A DNA stretch of 64,000 nt, from positions 186,001 to 250,000 of the forward strand of contig NZ_JABVEC010000007.1 in assembly GCF_014323705.1 (NCBI RefSeq). Reading direction: 5' to 3'. Under the pieces are notes generated by a model, which was not told where the DNA came from, did not search any database, and was given only the letters and a program-made list of their open reading frames with translations. Source of the stretch: Actinomadura alba (GTDB lineage: Bacteria > Actinomycetota > Actinomycetes > Streptosporangiales > Streptosporangiaceae). Position numbers and translations under genes: made by a program. This document shows, piece by piece, positions 55,938-63,320 of the stretch. Positions within the stretch are counted from its first letter, which is position 1, and each line of letters opens with the position of its first letter.

Positions 55938-58900
55938 GTGACCCGGATCTCTCGGCGCGGGCTGCTCGGCGCTGTCGCTGGCGGTACTGCACTTTCGCTG
56001 CTCCCTCCCTCACTGCTCAAGGCCATGGCCGCCACACCCCCGCCTGGCGGTCTCGACGCGATTGAGCACGTCATCATCCTGATGCAGGAGAACCGCTCCT
56101 TCGACCACTATTTCGGGAGGCTCAGGGGCGTCCGCGGCTTCGGCGACCGCACGCCGCTGCGACTGCCGAGCAGCAAGTCCGTCTTCGAGCAGCCCCGGGC
56201 GGGCGGGAGCGGCGTGCTCCCGTTCTCCGCCCGCGCGGCGGCCATTGCCGCGGGCCGGCCGGAAAGCGACATCCAGTACCTCGGCGCGCTGCCGCACGGC
56301 TTCGGTGACGCCACACGGGCCTGGGCCGAGGGCTGGTGGAACGACTGGGTGGCGGCCAAGGGCCAGTCCACGATGGCCTACTACGACCGGCGGGACATCC
56401 CGCTGCAGTACGAACTCGCGGAGCGCTTCACGATCTGCGACGCCTACTTCTGCTCGGTGCACGGCTCGACCAACCCCAACCGCAACTACCTGTGGACCGG
56501 CACCACCGGCTACGAGCCGGACGGCGTCAACCGGGCGGTCACCAACGCGGCGTACTCCTACAGCCACGCCGGCTACAGCTGGACGACATATCCCGAGCGC
56601 CTCGAGAAGGCCGGCATCTCCTGGCAGATCTACCAGGAGTGGGACAACTTCACCGACAACGCCGTCGAGTATTTCGTGCCGTTCAAGCAGCTCGGCCGCA
56701 AGATCCTCGCCCACGTCAGCGGCGGCTACCGCACCACCGAGGAGTTCTACGACAAGCTCTGGGGCAAGACCCCCGAGCAGCGGGCGGCGTCCCTGCGCGA
56801 ACTCGATGCCGGCATCGCCACCCTCAGCGAGGCCGAGCGCAAGCTCTTCAACCAGGCGATGCGGCGCTCGGAGCCGGAGACGTTGGTGCCGCGCCTTCGC
56901 GCCGACATAAAGAACGGCAAGCTGCCTGCGGTGAGCTGGCTGGTGCCGTCGGCGATCGACTCCGAGCACCCCAGCTCGTCGACCCCGGTCGGCAGCGCCA
57001 ACCTGATCTATGAAGTGCTCGACGCGATCGCGAGCAGCCCGGAGACGTGGTCGAAGACGGCGCTGCTGATCAACTTCGACGAGAACGACGGCTACTTCGA
57101 CCACATGCCGGCGCCGACCGCCCCGCGTCCGGCGTCGGGGAACGACGACGACTGGTTCAACGGACGCCCGATCGGCCTGGGCCCACGGGTTCCGATGACG
57201 ATCGTGTCGCCCTGGACGGTGGGCGGTTTCCTCTGCTCGGAGGTCTTCGACCACACCTCCACGATCCAGTTCCTGGAGAAGTGGACCGGCGTCAAGGAAC
57301 CCAACATCAGCACCTGGCGCCGCGCGATCTGCGGCGACCTGACCTCGGCGTTCGACTTCGGGCGAACCCACCCGCAGCCCGTGGTGGAGCAGCCCGGACC
57401 GGTGCCCGCGCCGATCAGCCGGTGGAACCCGCGGCCGCCGGAGAAGCAGGCGCTGCCGCAGCAGGAGTCGGGCACCCGACCGGCCCGGGCGCTGCCGTAC
57501 CGTCTCGCCCTCAAGGCCGAGGTGACGGACTCGGCTGTCGAGCTTCAGCTGAGCAATGACGGCACCGTGGCCGCGACCGTGATCGGGTACGCCGCGGACG
57601 GTAGCACCCCGAAGACATGGCTGGTGCCTGCGCGCGGGGCGGCCGAGGGCACGGTCACCTACGGCGACGGCGGCTACGACCTGCGTTTGCACGGTCCCGG
57701 CTGGTCGATGTGGGCACTGCGCGGCAACGGTGTCGCCGCCGAGGTGGGCCTCGTGGAGGAGATCAGGGCGCGCGCGCTCATGTTGTACCTGACCAACCCG
57801 TCGTCGACGACCCGCACGCTGCTGGTCGGCGAGTCGGTCTACTCGAAGAACGGCGGCGACCACGTCCATGTCGTCCGGTTGAAGCCTGGCCAGAAGGTGC
57901 CGGTCCGGATCGACGTGGCGCCGCACGGGTGGTACGACGTCGTGGTGGTCGACCGGGACGACCCCTGGTTCTTGCGCCGTGCGTCCGGGCGACTGGCCGA
58001 CGGCAGGCCGGGCGTCACCGACCCGGCGACCGGTGTCGAGCCTGTCCTGGCCGTAGCCATCACGCTGCCGTCGGCGAACCCGTCGCTCGGCGACGCGGCC
58101 TTGGTCCAGGGCGTGGCAGGCGACGTCGTCCTCACCCTGACCAACACCAGCGACAGCCGTCTGGTCGATCTGTCCTCGGCTCTTCACGGCCCATCGGGCT
58201 GGACCGCCGAGCCCGCCGGGCAGGCACCGACCACGCTCGCGGCAGGCGCTTCGGTCGACGTCCACTTCAGGGTCACGCCGGCCGCCAACGCGACCGTCGG
58301 TGACCTGGCGGCGACCGCGCACGCCGACGGCTCCGGCCTGCTGAGGATCGCAGAGGCACGCGCCAAGGCGTCGGTGGCTCCGGTGCTCAGCGCGAGCTTG
58401 AGCGCCCCGGCGAGCTCGCCGAGCACTGATGGCGTCGTACTCTCACCCGGCAAGCCGCTCACCGTGACCGCGACCGTCACCAACGCCGGCCACGCGGACC
58501 TTACCCGCGTGGCCGCCGAACCGGCCGTGCCGAACGGGTGGATCGTGACGCCGTCTGGCGACGCGCCGACCACGATCGCGGCCCGCTCCTCCGTGCCGAT
58601 CGCGTGGGACGTGACGCCGACCGGGTCGAGCGCCCGGAGCTCGGCCACCCTGACTGCGACCGTGACCGGGACCCTGAACGGCAGCCAGGAGCAGGCCACC
58701 GCCAAGCTGGCCGCGAAGGTCGGACCCGACATGACCGGCTACCTGCTCGCCGAGGACTTCGAGTCGGTCGCCTCGGAGCTGAAGCCTGCCGTCGACCTCA
58801 ACGTGCCGGCCGGAATGCTGGGGTGGACCCGTACGCCGCCGAGCGGCTGGTCGATCACCAACGCCCCGGCCATGCCGCAGGGCACGCAGGAGGAGCAGGG

Positions 58901-59384
58901 CTGGTCGTTCATGTCCAAGCAGTTCTGGTTCGCCTCCGACGGCCAGGACCGCTCGAACTTCACCCGCGGCCTCGGGATAGTCGCCGTCGCCGACCCCGAC
59001 GACTGGGACGACCACGGCAGCCCGTCCAGCCGCGGCCGCTTCGACTCGACCCTGACCAGCCCCGCGGTCGCCATCCCCGCCGGGACCTCCACGCTGTACC
59101 TGGGCTTCGACTCCCACTATCGCCAGGAGAGCCCGCAAGAGGCGGAGGTGACCGTCGCGTTCGACACCGGCCAGCCGGTTCAGGTGCTCCACTACAGCAG
59201 CGCCACCAGCGGGAACACCAACCACGGCCAGGACCAGCAGAACAGGTTCGTCTCGCTGCCGTTCTCCGTGCCCTCCGGCGCGACGACGGTGAAGGTGAGC
59301 TTCCGCATCTTCAACGCCGGCAACAACTGGTACTGGTCGCTCGACCACATCCGCCTCGGCACCAACCAGATCGCCGACCACTGA
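55938..59384 (+). CDS. Tat-exported phospholipase C with long C-terminal extension
   Basis: A 1148-residue protein (typical bacterial phosphocholine-specific PLCs are ~680-720). GTG 55938 opens a Tat signal (MTRISRRGLLGAVAGGTALS). The catalytic domain follows at ~40-470: IEHVIILMQENRSFDHYFGR, LRGVRGFGDRTPL, YFCSVHGSTNPNRNYLWTGT, and KTALLINFDENDGYFDHMPA with SPWTVGGFLCSEVFDHTSTI. Two DUF756-like C-terminal domains come next (YRLALKAEVTDSAVELQLSN; VYSKNGGDHVHVVRLKPGQK). Beyond them are two NEW3/NPCBM-associated modules (VLTLTNTSDSRLVDLSSALH; LTVTATVTNAGHADLTRVAA) and a jelly-roll-like end (LAEDFESVASELKPAVDLNV; NNWYWSLDHIRLGTNQIADH). It should cleave phosphatidylcholine or sphingomyelin outside the cell; the extension may bind polysaccharide or protein. 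Confidence 0.9.
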   Translation: MTRISRRGLLGAVAGGTALSLLPPSLLKAMAATPPPGGLDAIEHVIILMQENRSFDHYFGRLRGVRGFGDRTPLRLPSSKSVFEQPRAGGSGVLPFSARAAAIAAGRPESDIQYLGALPHGFGDATRAWAEGWWNDWVAAKGQSTMAYYDRRDIPLQYELAERFTICDAYFCSVHGSTNPNRNYLWTGTTGYEPDGVNRAVTNAAYSYSHAGYSWTTYPERLEKAGISWQIYQEWDNFTDNAVEYFVPFKQLGRKILAHVSGGYRTTEEFYDKLWGKTPEQRAASLRELDAGIATLSEAERKLFNQAMRRSEPETLVPRLRADIKNGKLPAVSWLVPSAIDSEHPSSSTPVGSANLIYEVLDAIASSPETWSKTALLINFDENDGYFDHMPAPTAPRPASGNDDDWFNGRPIGLGPRVPMTIVSPWTVGGFLCSEVFDHTSTIQFLEKWTGVKEPNISTWRRAICGDLTSAFDFGRTHPQPVVEQPGPVPAPISRWNPRPPEKQALPQQESGTRPARALPYRLALKAEVTDSAVELQLSNDGTVAATVIGYAADGSTPKTWLVPARGAAEGTVTYGDGGYDLRLHGPGWSMWALRGNGVAAEVGLVEEIRARALMLYLTNPSSTTRTLLVGESVYSKNGGDHVHVVRLKPGQKVPVRIDVAPHGWYDVVVVDRDDPWFLRRASGRLADGRPGVTDPATGVEPVLAVAITLPSANPSLGDAALVQGVAGDVVLTLTNTSDSRLVDLSSALHGPSGWTAEPAGQAPTTLAAGASVDVHFRVTPAANATVGDLAATAHADGSGLLRIAEARAKASVAPVLSASLSAPASSPSTDGVVLSPGKPLTVTATVTNAGHADLTRVAAEPAVPNGWIVTPSGDAPTTIAARSSVPIAWDVTPTGSSARSSATLTATVTGTLNGSQEQATAKLAAKVGPDMTGYLLAEDFESVASELKPAVDLNVPAGMLGWTRTPPSGWSITNAPAMPQGTQEEQGWSFMSKQFWFASDGQDRSNFTRGLGIVAVADPDDWDDHGSPSSRGRFDSTLTSPAVAIPAGTSTLYLGFDSHYRQESPQEAEVTVAFDTGQPVQVLHYSSATSGNTNHGQDQQNRFVSLPFSVPSGATTVKVSFRIFNAGNNWYWSLDHIRLGTNQIADH

Positions 59385-59422
59385 TCCGGACCGTCAGCCG
59401 TCGAGTTCGACGTCGAACAGGG

Positions 59423-59944
59423 TCATGGGCCGGTCGCCGGGGCGGCGGAGGTGACGAGCTCGCCGTAGCTGATGGTCCACGTGCCTCCGTCACAGGTCGC
59501 GCCGGCCATGCCCGGAAGGTTCGCCGCTCCGACGAGGCCGATCGCGGCGGCGGTGCCGACGTTGGCCCCGGCGATCGTGCGGGACGGCTGCCACGGGGTC
59601 GACCACAGCAGCCGGCGGGTCATCTGGGCCCAGCCGATTACGGGACCCACCATGACCCATAGGTCCGGGTCCAGGGCGGTGAAGCGGCGCGCCTGCCTCA
59701 TCCAGGATGCCGCGGTCTCCGGCCAGGCGACCGTGTCGACGATCACGCCACCGGCCGCCTGCCACCTTCGCGTAAACCGGGTCGTGGCCAGGGCGGCGTC
59801 CGGGGTGCGACCGTGGCCAAGGGCGATCGTCCAAGCGTCTCGTTCACGGCCCATCGCCGTCATGCGCTCGAGTTCCGCATCCGTGGCGCCGGTATCGACT
59901 GTGGTGTGGAGTGATGTGGGCAGCAGCGGCGAGTTGATGGTCAC
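59423..59944 (-). CDS. Cytosolic type-1 binding-protein-like protein, last gene of the alkylation operon
   Basis: A 173-residue soluble protein starting at GTG 59944 behind AAAGGAGAA and overlapping the Ada-domain gene. It reads TSLHTTVDTGATDAELERMT, AMGRERDAWTIALGHGRTPD, TTRFTRRWQAAGGVIVDTVA, WPETAASWMRQARRFTALDP, DLWVMVGPVIGWAQMTRRLL. The alternation recalls half of a LivJ-type periplasmic binding fold, but there is no export signal and it is too short for a complete one. I cannot assign a function; tight coupling implies a role with the DNA repair genes, perhaps as a ligand-sensing or regulatory protein. Confidence 0.65.
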   Translation of the reverse strand: MTINSPLLPTSLHTTVDTGATDAELERMTAMGRERDAWTIALGHGRTPDAALATTRFTRRWQAAGGVIVDTVAWPETAASWMRQARRFTALDPDLWVMVGPVIGWAQMTRRLLWSTPWQPSRTIAGANVGTAAAIGLVGAANLPGMAGATCDGGTWTISYGELVTSAAPATGP

Positions 59945-60222
59945 GGCTTCTCCTTTTGCCGGGCGCTTTTCCACGCTTGGTAGCGGTCTTCGCAACAGGT
60001 GCCGCAGGGCCGGAACCCGGCGGCGATTGCGGTCTGCTCGTCGGCGAAGAACACCCGGTACTTCAGGTAGCCGCCACAGGCGATCGCCCGGAGGGCGGCG
60101 GGGCAGTCAAGGCGGCCGTAGATCTTCGCTCCGCGATGGCCGCCCCATCCGCCCTTGTCCGACGACTGGTACGGCCTTCCGTCTGCGCGGAGCAGCGTGT
60201 AGGTATCGCCGGCGGCGGTCAT
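59941..60222 (-). CDS. Stand-alone Ada metal-binding domain protein
   Basis: A 93-residue protein consisting of the N-terminal zinc domain of Ada: GAKIYGRLDCPAALRAIACG, GYLKYRVFFADEQTAIAAGF, RPCGTCCEDRYQAWKSAR. In E. coli Ada four cysteines bind zinc and one takes a methyl group from DNA phosphotriesters, turning Ada into an activator. Here the expected four-cysteine set appears as DC, (A)C and PCGTCC; the AraC helix-turn-helix and methyltransferase domains of full Ada are absent and found as separate genes. ATG/GTGA overlaps on both sides couple it to the 2OG oxygenase and the last gene. A damage sensor is the obvious inference. Confidence 0.85.
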   Translation of the reverse strand: MTAAGDTYTLLRADGRPYQSSDKGGWGGHRGAKIYGRLDCPAALRAIACGGYLKYRVFFADEQTAIAAGFRPCGTCCEDRYQAWKSARQKEKP

Positions 60223-60956
60223 GCGGCGTCGTGGAAGACCAGAGCAAGCGTGTGCCGTTGACCGGAGCGGATCGCGGAGACACCATGCCGTACGGGCGCC
60301 GCCGACCAGCCGCGGGCGGATCTGACAGGGCGGTCGCGGGTGGTGAACAGGTACCCGTGTCCGTGCGGCAGGAGCATGGCGGTGCCGCGTGACTGGGCGC
60401 GGGGCCGTTGCTCAACGAGCAGGAACTCTCCGCCGGTGTGGTCGACGCCGGGCTCGTTGAGGTTGATGACGACCTGCAGCGGGAAGACGAGGTCTCCGTA
60501 CAGGTCGCGGTGCAGGGCGTTCCAGTCCTTGTCCGCGTAGCGCAGCAGGATCGCCGTGGACTTCGTCTGTCCCGCGTCGTGGCACATCTGGAGCCACTCG
60601 TCGAGCGTGTCGGGCCACGGCGTGGGCCTGCGGAGCTTGGTCCACCAGTCGCGGGCGATCGGCAGCAGCCGCGGGTACAGGGCCTGCTTGAGCCGTTCGA
60701 TCGCCTCGGGGTAGGGGGCTCTGAAGTAGCGGTACTCGCCCTCGCCGAAGCGGTGGCGGCCCATGTTGACGGTGCTGCGGAAGTACTCGTCGTTCTCGTA
60801 GAGAGACCGGATCTGCTCGGTCTCCTCCGGGGCCAGCAGTTGCGGCAGCAGGGCGCCGCCGTACTCGTTGACCTCGCCGGTGATCGCGTCCCAGTCGCCG
60901 GAGTCGACGCGCTTCTTCCACGGGTTGACCGTGACAGGCTTCTTCGTTGGGATCAT
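60219..60956 (-). CDS. 2-oxoglutarate/Fe(II)-dependent oxygenase
   Basis: A 245-residue non-haem iron dioxygenase. The facial triad is visible: H-x-D in KDWNALHRDLYGDLVFPLQV, distal His in APVRHGVSAIRSGQRHTLAL with the 2OG-binding arginine. GGEFLLVEQRPRAQSRGTAM lies between. Its position in an operon with O6-alkylguanine methyltransferases and an Ada domain suggests an AlkB-like function (oxidative dealkylation of DNA or nucleotides), although the sequence is closer to prolyl-hydroxylase/2OG-FeII_Oxy proteins than to E. coli AlkB. Start ATG 60956 overlaps the upstream methyltransferase stop. Confidence 0.85.
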   Translation of the reverse strand: MIPTKKPVTVNPWKKRVDSGDWDAITGEVNEYGGALLPQLLAPEETEQIRSLYENDEYFRSTVNMGRHRFGEGEYRYFRAPYPEAIERLKQALYPRLLPIARDWWTKLRRPTPWPDTLDEWLQMCHDAGQTKSTAILLRYADKDWNALHRDLYGDLVFPLQVVINLNEPGVDHTGGEFLLVEQRPRAQSRGTAMLLPHGHGYLFTTRDRPVRSARGWSAAPVRHGVSAIRSGQRHTLALVFHDAA

Positions 60957-61573
60957 GATCGTGCGGCCTCCAGGTTCAGCAGGGTGGTCTTGGCTGCAAG
61001 GCCGCCGATGTAGCCGCCGAGCGTCCCGTCGGTGCGCAGCACGCGGTGGCACGGCACGACGACCGGTAGCGGGTTGGTGGCGCAGGCGGTGCCGACGGCG
61101 CGGACGGCCTTCGGGTTGCCGACGAGCTCGGCGATCTGCCGGTAGCTGCGGGTCTGCCCGTAGCCGATCTCGGGAAGATGCCGCTGTACCAGCTGCCGGA
61201 AACCCTTGGACAGGGACAGGTCCAGTTCCAGGTCGAAGACCTGGCGACGCTTGGCGAAGTACTCGTCGAGCTCACGTGAGGCCCTGTCGAGTCGCTTCGG
61301 GGCACGCAGAATGCGGGGGCTGATCTTGTGTCCAAGGGTGTCGAGCACCAGGTCGTGGTCTTCGCTGTCGTATGCCACGCGGACGAGACCCTTGGGGGTT
61401 GCGGCGAGCAGCAGCTTGCCGACCGGCGAGTCGACGGTGGTGTACGCGATATCGAGCAGGTCGTTCTTCTCGGCCGCCTGCTCCAGCTTGTGGTGCAGCC
61501 GCGCCAGGGTCTCGACGTCCACAGGTGCCGAGAGCAGGGCGGTAACGTCGGCGTTCGCACCGAGGTCACTCAT
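60953..61573 (-). CDS. Methylated-DNA--[protein]-cysteine S-methyltransferase (long form)
   Basis: A 206-residue suicide repair enzyme that takes alkyl groups from O6-alkylguanine. The active site is LPVVVPCHRVLRTDGTLGGY with the acceptor cysteine in PCHRV; the DNA-binding helix is YGQTRSYRQIAELVGNPKAV, and RAVGTACATNPLP is conserved. An extra N-terminal ~45 residues (LLSAPVDVETLARLHHKLEQ) is not in plain Ogt. ATG 61573 overlaps the sigma factor stop (ATGA). A second methyltransferase gene is at 62111-62623, so the operon has two of them. Confidence 0.95.
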   Translation of the reverse strand: MSDLGANADVTALLSAPVDVETLARLHHKLEQAAEKNDLLDIAYTTVDSPVGKLLLAATPKGLVRVAYDSEDHDLVLDTLGHKISPRILRAPKRLDRASRELDEYFAKRRQVFDLELDLSLSKGFRQLVQRHLPEIGYGQTRSYRQIAELVGNPKAVRAVGTACATNPLPVVVPCHRVLRTDGTLGGYIGGLAAKTTLLNLEAARS

Positions 61574-62067
61574 GATGGCGCTCCTTTCACACGCGCGCCC
61601 GGATAGTTCTTCCGCAGGGACTTGATTCCGTCCGCTGCGGCCCTGCGCGCCGCCTCGACGGTCCCGCCGAGGATCTCTGCGATCTCGGCGTAGGGCAGTC
61701 CTGCCACGTAGTGGTATGCGACGGCTTGCCGTTGCTTGTCGGGCAGCGCTCTCACGGTTTCCCAAAGTTCGGGATCGTCCGATCCGGGCAAACCCGACGT
61801 CGTGGGCGCTTCGGGAAGTTCTTCCACTGGCAGCGGCTGACGCTTGGCCGTCCTGAGCACGTCGATGGCTTTGCGATGTGCGATCGTCACCAGCCAAGCC
61901 TCGACGTTCGCCGTCTCCGGCAGTTCGGGGTAGGCGCGCATCGCCGCGATGAAGGTCTCCGACCACGCGTCGTCGGCGTCGCTGACGCCGAGCGCCGCAC
62001 GGCACACACGCAGCACTGTGCCGGCGTGTTCCTCGACAACCTTTTCGAACGGCCGTTTCATGCTCAT
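61570..62067 (-). CDS. ECF-type sigma factor inside the alkylation-repair operon
   Basis: A 165-residue sigma-70 family protein: region 2 FEKVVEEHAGTVLRVCRAAL, GVSDADDAWSETFIAAMRAY, VEAWLVTIAHRKAIDVLRTA; region 4 LPDKQRQAVAYHYVAGLPYA, EIAEILGGTVEAARRAAADG, IKSLRKNY. It overlaps the downstream methyltransferase gene by ATGA and follows a first methyltransferase gene by 43 bp. No anti-sigma gene is nearby. It probably drives transcription of this operon, making a self-amplifying response; how it is held inactive is unknown. Start ATG 62067 or 62061. Confidence 0.9.
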   Translation of the reverse strand: MSMKRPFEKVVEEHAGTVLRVCRAALGVSDADDAWSETFIAAMRAYPELPETANVEAWLVTIAHRKAIDVLRTAKRQPLPVEELPEAPTTSGLPGSDDPELWETVRALPDKQRQAVAYHYVAGLPYAEIAEILGGTVEAARRAAADGIKSLRKNYPGARVKGAPS

Positions 62068-62110
62068 CCCGTAGAAGACGTTTCCGATGCGGCGAACGTG
62101 AGATGACCTG

Positions 62111-62623
62111 TCAAAACAGTCTCTCCGCCGACGTGGCGGCCGACTCCTCGAGCTCGAGCAGAACCCGCTTGCGCTTGAGCCCGCCGGCGTAGCCGGTCAG
62201 CGAGCCGTTGCTTCCCACAACCCGATGGCATGGGACGAAGATGCACAACGGGTTCGCGCCGACCGCCTGCCCGACCTTTTGCGCGAGGCTCTTGTCGCCA
62301 AGCTGCTCGGCGATCGCACCGTAGGTCGTTGTCTGCCCCGAAGGGATCCGAGCGACGATGTCCCATACGGCGTGCTCGAAGTCATCGCCTGCGGCCTTCA
62401 ACGGCAGGTCAAAGGTCTCGCGACGTCGGTCGAGGTACTCACGCAGCTGTTGTACGGCGTCGCGGAGCAAGGGGTTCTCGGACATCGGCACCGCGAGGCC
62501 GAACGTCGCCTCGTCGGGACGGCGGATGTGGTGCTGAAAGTACAGGCCCGTGATCGCGTCGCCGTCCGCGACGGTCGTGATCGAGCCCAAGATGGTGTCG
62601 GCGACCGTGTGCTGGAGTCTCAT
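62111..62623 (-). CDS. Methylated-DNA--[protein]-cysteine S-methyltransferase (Ogt type)
   Basis: A 170-residue O6-alkylguanine-DNA alkyltransferase of normal Ogt length. Acceptor site LCIFVPCHRVVGSNGSLTGY, DNA-binding part IPSGQTTTYGAIAEQLGDKS, then AQKVGQAVGANP and AGGLKRKRVLLELE. ATG 62623 follows AGGAAGGA. It is the first gene of the operon and is only distantly similar to the second copy at 60953-61573, so it is not a recent duplicate. It repairs mutagenic O6-methylguanine. Confidence 0.95.
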   Translation of the reverse strand: MRLQHTVADTILGSITTVADGDAITGLYFQHHIRRPDEATFGLAVPMSENPLLRDAVQQLREYLDRRRETFDLPLKAAGDDFEHAVWDIVARIPSGQTTTYGAIAEQLGDKSLAQKVGQAVGANPLCIFVPCHRVVGSNGSLTGYAGGLKRKRVLLELEESAATSAERLF

Positions 62624-63033
62624 CGCTCGAATCCTTCCTCTCACCTCTGGAGACGACAGTCACGGCAGATACGTGAGATCCGAGATTCGGCCAACCTCGC
62701 TGGCATCCGCGAGATCGAATTCGGCAGATGCCCCTGGCATAAGACCGGTGCGAGCACCCCGACGCCCCCCTGCGACCTCCGGTCGTACGGCCCGGTGGCT
62801 GTGCTCCGGCGGGAGCTCGGGCCGTACACAGCCGTTCCGACAGCTCGCCGGTCATGGTTCCAGGCGCCGTGGTCATGGCAGGTGTGCTCCGGTGATTAAA
62901 GGGTGGGCCGATCGTGGTCGGGACGGCCGTACGGTCCTGGACGTCAGGCACGCTCGCTCCCATTCGCGCGGTGGCCCTCCCCGAGCGCGCGGAAACCGGG
63001 GCCAGGTTCTCGCAGTGTGCTGCGGAACGGCTG
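62624..63033. other. Promoter side of the repair operon, hairpin H2 copy
   Basis: Bases 62624-62700 should hold the operon promoter (I could not fix -35/-10 boxes). A plus-strand frame with IREIRDSANLAGIREIEFGR looks coding but has no start or stop of its own. The hairpin repeat A7 is at 62781-62828. Confidence 0.45.
62781..62828 (+). repeat. Dispersed hairpin element, copy A7 (H2 only)
   Basis: GGTCGTACGG (62781-62790) and CCGTAC (62822-62827) with the inner perfect hairpin GCTCC-GGCG-GGAGC (62803-62816), matching hairpin H2 of the full copy 400 bp away. Confidence 0.65.
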
Positions 63034-63318
63034 CTACGACTCACCACGATGACGTGTCGTACGGGAGCTGGTCAGGCACCGCGAGACGCGTTCGCGTAGG
63101 CGCTGCCGTGGGGGTGGTGACGCGGCGGTGCGGGTGCCGGCCTCCGGGGGTGTGAGGTCGTCCGCGCACCGCCGCGCCATCTTCGGTCGTACGGTCCCGG
63201 TGTGGTGCTCCGGCGGGAGCTCGGGCCGTACGGCCTCGTCCGGGTCTTCCCCTGGCCCGGACGGTGAGGTGGGCTCGCTGTCGGGCGGGCCCACGATGAA
63301 GTGCCACATGACGCCCAC
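63034..63318 (-). CDS. Small hypothetical protein overlapping the full hairpin element
   Basis: A 94-residue frame from GTG 63318 (GGAG at proper distance, inside the end of the upstream ATP-binding gene) to 63034. It reads GVMWHFIVGPPDSEPTSPSG, PGEDPDEAVRPELPPEH, RPKMARRCADDLTPPEAGTR. Its middle is the complement of the complete dispersed element (63121-63263), and the same peptides (SPSGPGEDPD; CADDLTPPEA) are encoded by other copies. Whether this is a protein or only the reverse side of a structured repeat is open. Confidence 0.4.
   Translation of the reverse strand: MGVMWHFIVGPPDSEPTSPSGPGEDPDEAVRPELPPEHHTGTVRPKMARRCADDLTPPEAGTRTAASPPPRQRLRERVSRCLTSSRTTRHRGES
63121..63263 (+). repeat. 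Dispersed hairpin element, complete copy A6 (H1+H2+H3)
   Basis: H1: CGCGGCGGTGCG (63121-63132) with CGCACCGCCGCG (63165-63176), perfect 12 bp, loop containing CGGCCTCCGGGGGTGTGAGG. H2: GGTCGTACGG (63185-63194) with CCGTACGGCC (63226-63235), enclosing GCTCC-GGCG-GGAGC (63207-63220). H3: CGTCCGGG (63237-63244) with CCCGGACG (63256-63263). The longest of about seven copies in the window. Confidence 0.75.
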
Positions 63319-63320
63319 GG

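Noticed and set aside
56010..58322. Long minus-strand open frame opposite the phospholipase C gene
   Set aside because: Shadow frame caused by third-position GC bias.
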